Positions 5,732-5,868 of a stretch of DNA of 5,868 nt are shown here, one piece after another. The DNA is from Verrucomicrobia subdivision 3 bacterium UBA693 (GTDB taxonomy: Bacteria > Verrucomicrobiota > Verrucomicrobiia > Limisphaerales > UBA8199). Where the stretch lies: the NCBI GenBank assembly GCA_002298785.1, contig DBMR01000093.1, forward strand, positions 1 to 5,868, in the 5' to 3' direction. A program made the translations under genes and the position numbers. Numbering within the stretch: the stretch's first letter is position 1; each line of letters begins with the position of its first letter. The notes under the pieces are model-generated. The model did no database searches. It was not told the DNA's origin and saw only the letters and a list, made by a program, of their open reading frames with translations.

Positions 5732-5800
5732 TGCGGGCCGAACGGTGTGGGTTATCGTTGAAAACCGATACCAATGCCCACGCTTACCAACTTGTCCGCA
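5732..5800 (+). ncRNA. Minimal Y RNA-like element 3, no tRNA-like module
   Basis: The outer stem TGCGGGC (5732-5738) pairs over 7 bp with GTCCGCA (5794-5800), again with CTT before the 3' strand. The 5' side continues CGAACG and then GTGTGGGTTATCG, the same block as in element 2. An inner stem GTGTGGG (5745-5751) pairs with CCCACGC (5777-5783). Inside it is only a small hairpin, TATCG (5753-5757)/CGATA (5766-5770), with the loop TTGAAAAC. At 69 bases it is a bare binding stem with a short cap, lacking the T, acceptor and D arms of its neighbours. It could be a natural short form, as animal Y RNAs also lack a tRNA-like module, or the product of an internal deletion. The intact complementary stems favour an element that is still under selection. 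Confidence 0.7.
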
Positions 5801-5847
5801 GTTCCAAGTTAAACAAACCGTGCCGAAGGTTGGCGGCATCTAGACAC

Positions 5848-5868
5848 GGTAGGGACGACTTCCACGTC
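5848..5868. repeat. Palindromic dispersed repeat, cut by the right window edge
   Basis: GGTAGGGACGAC followed by TTCCAC and GTC is the inverted counterpart of positions 2-22. The predicted missing part is the second arm, GTCGTCCCTACC. The 47 bases between the last Y RNA and this repeat show no feature I can support. Confidence 0.8.

Noticed and set aside
5324..5800. CRISPR array or group I intron as an explanation of the repeated motifs
   Set aside because: Repeat units differ in length and pair internally as cloverleaf helices. There are no regular spacers, and the flanks are too short for an intron core.
5606..5839. Reverse-strand frame with LHSKLCTAF-like repeats of sequence
   Set aside because: It translates the MITE-like repeat and Y RNA-like element 3, so it is not a gene.
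1..5868. A circular plasmid or phage genome
   Set aside because: The end repeats are inverted and joining them does not rebuild the palindrome. There are no replication or structural genes.

Overview
The window is 5,868 bases of moderately GC-rich bacterial DNA that looks like an accessory, repeat-rich segment. Both ends stop inside the same palindromic repeat (positions 2-22 and 5848-5868 are perfect inverted copies), so it is probably a contig broken at a dispersed repeat. Short GCAGAGTTTAGAGTGCA-type repeats and long unmatched proteins suggest a Verrucomicrobiota or related PVC-group genome. This is an impression from repeat style, not proof.

The main content is a family of small structured RNAs. 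Five loci share a 5' block resembling GGGCCGAAG..GTGGGTTATCG, a 3' block CTTGCCCG or CTTGTCCG, and an outer stem joining the two that keeps pairing while its sequence changes. Three of them are in tandem on the + strand (5324-5441, 5484-5633, 5732-5800). Two others are near-duplicates in opposite orientation (1346-1451 on -, 2935-3042 on +). The blocks match the Ro60-binding stem of Y RNAs as I remember it from human Y1 (GGUCCGAAG..GUGAGUUAUC and CUUGAC). Four of the five also carry tRNA parts in permuted order: T arm, then the 3' acceptor strand, then a short loop, then the 5' acceptor strand; two of these go on to a D arm. That is the design reported for bacterial Y RNAs (YrlA). No Ro60/Rsr (TROVE-domain) gene lies in the window.

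Layout: a small basic protein (43-207) overlaps a conserved unknown protein (188-1018), followed by a strong intrinsic terminator. Then come the 3' remnant of a gene (1123-1251), a - strand Y RNA, a 101-base MITE-like element, an orphan T-arm-like sequence, and a membrane/PAS sensor (- strand, to 2712) that has lost its kinase part. A + strand Y RNA precedes a three-gene operon (3146-5292): an OmpA-like-domain protein, a 163-residue protein, and a 250-residue protein coupled by an ATGA overlap. The window closes with the three-Y-RNA array, whose members are separated by MITE-like repeats.

How it may work together: the Y RNAs would be scaffolds or gates for a Ro60 protein encoded elsewhere, with the tRNA-like module presented to tRNA-binding enzymes. 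No protein here can be tied to the Y RNAs from sequence alone. The operon has the look of an effector/immunity or surface-associated cluster, but this is weakly supported.
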